DNA of 8,861 nucleotides, taken from positions 1 to 8,861 of the forward strand of contig VBJX01000089.1 in the NCBI GenBank assembly GCA_005879775.1, in the 5' to 3' direction. The stretch is from Chloroflexota bacterium (lineage in GTDB: Bacteria > Chloroflexota > Limnocylindria > QHBO01). Every line of letters starts with the position of its first letter. The stretch's first letter is position 1. Shown here piece after piece: positions 6,400 to 8,861 of this stretch. A program made the position numbers and the translations under genes. The notes beneath the pieces are model-generated. The model ran no database searches. It saw only the letters and a program-made list of their open reading frames with translations, and was not told where the DNA came from.

Positions 6400-7134
6400 G
6401 TGGACGCCTCGGCGGTTGCCGATCTCCTCGAGGACGAGCTGCGAGCCGCCGGCACCCCCGAGCGCGCCGTCGGCGAGAAGCGCTACCTGAAGAGCGACCT
6501 GGAGTTCGTGGGGACATCGGTCTGGGAGAACCGGCGGGTCGTTCAGGCATTCGTGCGCGGCCAGCCGCCGCTGACCCATGACGAGCTGGTGGCGCTCGCC
6601 GGGGCGCTCTGGGCCAAGCCGCTCTTCGACCGGCGGATGGCTGCCGTTCTCCTCCTCGAGCTGCACCCCAGGCTGCTCAGTCCGGCCGATCTGCCGCTCA
6701 TCGAGCGGCTGCTGCGCGAGTCGTTGACGTGGGCCCTTGTCGATGGTCTGGCTGGTGACGTGACCGGTGGCATCCTCGGTCGCTTCCCGGCGGAGGTGAC
6801 GCCGGTACTGGACCGGTGGTCGACCGATCCGGATTTCTGGATTCGACGCTCGTCGCTGCTGGCCGAGCTGCAGCCGGTGCGGGCGGGAGCCGATCTGGCG
6901 CCGTTCCTGCGCCGCGCAGACGCGATGCTCGATGAGAAGGAATTCTTCATCCGCAAGGCGATCGGCTGGGTGCTGCGCGAGATCGGCAAGAAGCGGTCAG
7001 CGGAGGTCGTCGCCTGGCTGGCGCCGCGCACGCATCGGGCCTCAGGCGTGGCCATGAAGGAAGCGGTCAAGTATCTGCCGAGGGCCGACCACGAACGCCT
7101 CATGGCCGCCTACCGGGAGAAGCGCCAAGCCTGA
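6400..7134 (+). CDS. AlkD-like DNA alkylation repair protein
   Basis: A 244-residue HEAT-like-repeat protein of the DNA alkylation repair (AlkC/AlkD, PF08713) family, of normal length. AlkD enzymes are DNA glycosylases that excise positively charged alkylated bases such as N7- and N3-methyl purines without base flipping. Visible family features are GEKRYLKSDLEFVG (25-38), SLTWALVDGLAGDV (108-121) with Trp111 and Asp115 spaced W-x3-D like the catalytic pair of Bacillus AlkD, DFWIRRSSLLA (145-155) and EFFIRKAIGWVLRE (181-194). No ATG is available upstream in frame without running far into the opposite-strand lipA. GTG at 6400 is the start, preceded by a TAGACT box at 7 nt. It is divergent from lipA across 60 nt and followed by a 148-nt gap. 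Confidence 0.85.
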   Translation: MDASAVADLLEDELRAAGTPERAVGEKRYLKSDLEFVGTSVWENRRVVQAFVRGQPPLTHDELVALAGALWAKPLFDRRMAAVLLLELHPRLLSPADLPLIERLLRESLTWALVDGLAGDVTGGILGRFPAEVTPVLDRWSTDPDFWIRRSSLLAELQPVRAGADLAPFLRRADAMLDEKEFFIRKAIGWVLREIGKKRSAEVVAWLAPRTHRASGVAMKEAVKYLPRADHERLMAAYREKRQA

Positions 7135-7144
7135 ACGTGCGAGT

Positions 7145-7159
7145 GGTACCCAGGTACCC
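7145..7159 (+). repeat. short GGTACCC direct repeat after the AlkD-like gene
   Basis: GGTACCC occurs twice, separated by one base, 10 nt after the AlkD-like stop. Each unit contains the self-complementary GGTACC, so the pair is also nearly palindromic. No T-tract follows, so it does not make a standard terminator. The rest of the 148-nt gap (7135-7282) shows no gene, tRNA or clear promoter. Confidence 0.5.
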
Positions 7160-7282
7160 CGGGTCCTGCCCATCTCGGGAGGCGCGTCGATCCCCGGGTT
7201 CGATGCCATTCGCGGCACCCGGACCCCCTCGCGGATTGTCCTATCGACCGGAACGATTCGTCTCGGGGACCCTTGCCCCGAC

Positions 7283-8861
7283 ATGTCACGCGCGCGCACG
7301 CGACGGCCGATGCTGCTGGCGCTGGTCTATGGGGTCTTCCTGGTGCTGGTCGGGATCACCGCCAGCGCCCTGGTGGCCGTGGCTTCGATGCACGTCTCGA
7401 GCGCCATGCTGGCCGCCGTCGTGTCTCGCGATGGGGCCATCAGCGAACTCTTCTTCGAGGGCCGATTGCGCCAGGCCGATTTCGGTCCCGGCATCTCAGA
7501 CGATCGCGCCGCCGTTCTCGAGGCCGATCTCGCGGACCTCGTCAAGCGGGCCGACATGCTGCGGCTCGATGTTCGCGCCCTGGACGGCACGATCCTCTTC
7601 AGTTCCGCGGCGGGGGTCCGGGGCGAGGCGAATGCGCCGCGCGAGGTAGCCGAGACCGGCCGGACCGGCAGGCCGACCGCGTCGCTCGTCGACGGCGGTG
7701 GGACGAGCACCGTCCGCGAGTTCCTGCCGCTCATGTCGTCTGGCGGCGCGCCCGTGGCGATCATCGGCATCGAGCGGGACGCGACGCCCATCCTGGCCCG
7801 CATCGATGCCGCGCGGCGCGACATCGTCGTGGTGACTGCAAGCGCCGCCATGTTGCTGGCCCTGATCCTGCTGTTCGTCTTCAGACCCACTCACCGAGCT
7901 TCTCAATCACGGGGCGGTGGTCGCCCTGCTGACCGACGCCGTCGAGCGCGCCCGCTCCGAGGCCACCCATCTGGGAGTGGCGCTCATCGACGTCGACAAC
8001 TTCCGGCTCCTCAATGAGACGCACGGCCACGACGCGGCCGACAGGGTGCTCGTTCGCGTCGCCGAAATGCTTTCGGCCGAGTCGCTCGCCGCGGAGCTGG
8101 CCGGATCGGCGGTCGGCCGCTACGGTCCTGACGAGTTCCTCCTGGTGGCACCCGACGCCGGCCAGGCGGAGATGGAAGCGGCTGTCGATGGCCTCCGATC
8201 GCGGATGCGGGAGCTGAGTGTCCAGTTCGGAGAGTCGGAAGACCTGCCGGTATCGATCAGCGCCGGGATCTCACTCTTCCCGGACCATGCCGTTGCCGTG
8301 ACGGAGCTCCTGTCGGCCGCGGCCGTGGCGGTGGGGGAGGCGAAGGCGAGTGGCGGCGACGGGGTCTGCGTGGCGCGCACCGGACCGGAGGCGCGCATCG
8401 CGACGGGCTCGTTCGACATCCTGCGCGGGCTGGTCATCGCCGTCGACACCAAGGACCGCTACACCAAGCGCCACTCGGAGGACGTGGCTCGCTACGCGGT
8501 CTTCCTGGCCCAGCGGTTGGGCCTCGACGACGAGCTGCAGGAGACACTCCACCTGGCCGGGCTGCTGCACGACGTCGGAAAGATCGGCATCCCCGACACC
8601 CTCCTGCGCCGGCCCGGGAAGCTGACCGCCGACGATTTCGAGGTCTTCAAGCAGCATGTCGCCCTGGGCGACGCGATCGTCCGCGACGTGCCAAACGTCG
8701 ACCGCGTTCGCGCCGGGATCCGCTTCCACCACGAGCGCTGGGATGGCCGCGGCTACCTCGACGGGCTGGAGGGAGAGGAGATTCCGCTCATCGGCCGGCT
8801 GCTCGCCGTCGCGGATGCCTTCTCGGCGATGACCACCACCCGCCCCTACCGCAAGGCGCTC
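7283..8861 (+). pseudogene. membrane sensor with GGDEF and HD-GYP domains, frameshifted, 3' end outside window
   Basis: Such proteins make or degrade cyclic di-GMP in response to a signal. In the first frame, 201 residues encode TM1 (about 10-34), a sensor region of about 145 residues, and TM2 (about 181-200). At 7883-7886 homology continues in another frame with DPLTELLNHG, IDVDNF, GRYGPDEFLLV (GGDEF site at 8124-8138), then an HD domain. Its likely metal ligands are present: RHSED, LLHDVGKIGIPD, KQHVALGD, FHHERWDG and ADAFSAM. TM2 abuts DPLT directly, so the usual signalling-helix linker is missing. The offset implies a deletion of 3n+2 bases (or a one-base insertion without linker loss). 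The GGDEF site reads GPDEF and the GYP motif reads GYL (8751-8759), so cyclase activity is doubtful, while the HD metal site looks intact. The start ATG has GGGGA about 13 nt upstream. Confidence 0.8.

Noticed and set aside
5515..7134. A 539-codon open frame on the plus strand covering lipA and the AlkD-like gene
   Set aside because: The first half is antisense to lipA and has no recognisable protein features. Only the part from GTG 6400 matches a family (AlkD).
7190..7225. GGGTTCGATGCC resembles a tRNA T-loop
   Set aside because: No 5-bp T-stem, anticodon arm or acceptor stem can be built around it. A similar ATTCGAG loop at about 3397-3411 fails for the same reason.

Overview
The window is a GC-rich stretch of a bacterial chromosome with densely packed genes on both strands. 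Gene content, GC-rich codon use and the look of several proteins (COG4947-type esterase beside an ATP-grasp ligase, GGDEF plus HD-GYP sensor) suggest a Chloroflexota lineage of the soil or freshwater Limnocylindria type. This is recollection rather than a search, and a GC-rich actinobacterium is not excluded. There is no phage, transposon, CRISPR, rRNA or tRNA signal.

Layout: (1) positions 2-633 (+): the end of soxB followed by soxD, two subunits of heterotetrameric sarcosine oxidase. (2) 630-3270 (-): a tight three-gene unit transcribed right to left, consisting of an ATP-grasp ligase, a COG4947-type alpha/beta-hydrolase with a 4-nt overlap, and a UPF0173/UlaG-like metallo-beta-lactamase (MBL) fold hydrolase. 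(3) 3271-3510: a 240-nt intergenic region with three copies of a 17-nt palindrome. (4) 3511-4203 (-): a glyoxalase II-like MBL-fold hydrolase, divergent from (5) 4283-4669 (+): a SnoaL/NTF2-like protein. (6) 4672-6339 (-): lipA then lipB, the lipoate synthesis pair. (7) 6400-7134 (+): an AlkD-like DNA alkylation repair protein. (8) 7283-8861 (+): a two-TM sensor joined to GGDEF and HD-GYP domains, running off the end.

The most unexpected point is that three well-conserved proteins within about 3.3 kb carry internal losses. lipA lacks about 42-45 residues of the radical-SAM core in frame. lipB lacks about 16 residues, including the catalytic lysine, with a frameshift. The sensor lacks its TM-to-GGDEF linker, with a frameshift. 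This is either real gene decay or an assembly/consensus fault, and read mapping would decide. Other genes in the window look full length.

The second point is the palindrome array upstream of the ATP-grasp operon, which does not look like a terminator and could be an operator or a dispersed repeat. The third is a recurring TAnnnT box placed 6-7 nt before the start codon of three genes, which suggests leaderless transcription.

Functionally, sarcosine oxidase yields glycine and a one-carbon unit, and lipoate is the cofactor of the glycine cleavage H protein. A one-carbon theme is therefore possible but not proven. The ATP-grasp/esterase/MBL unit looks like an uncharacterised ligase-plus-hydrolases pathway.
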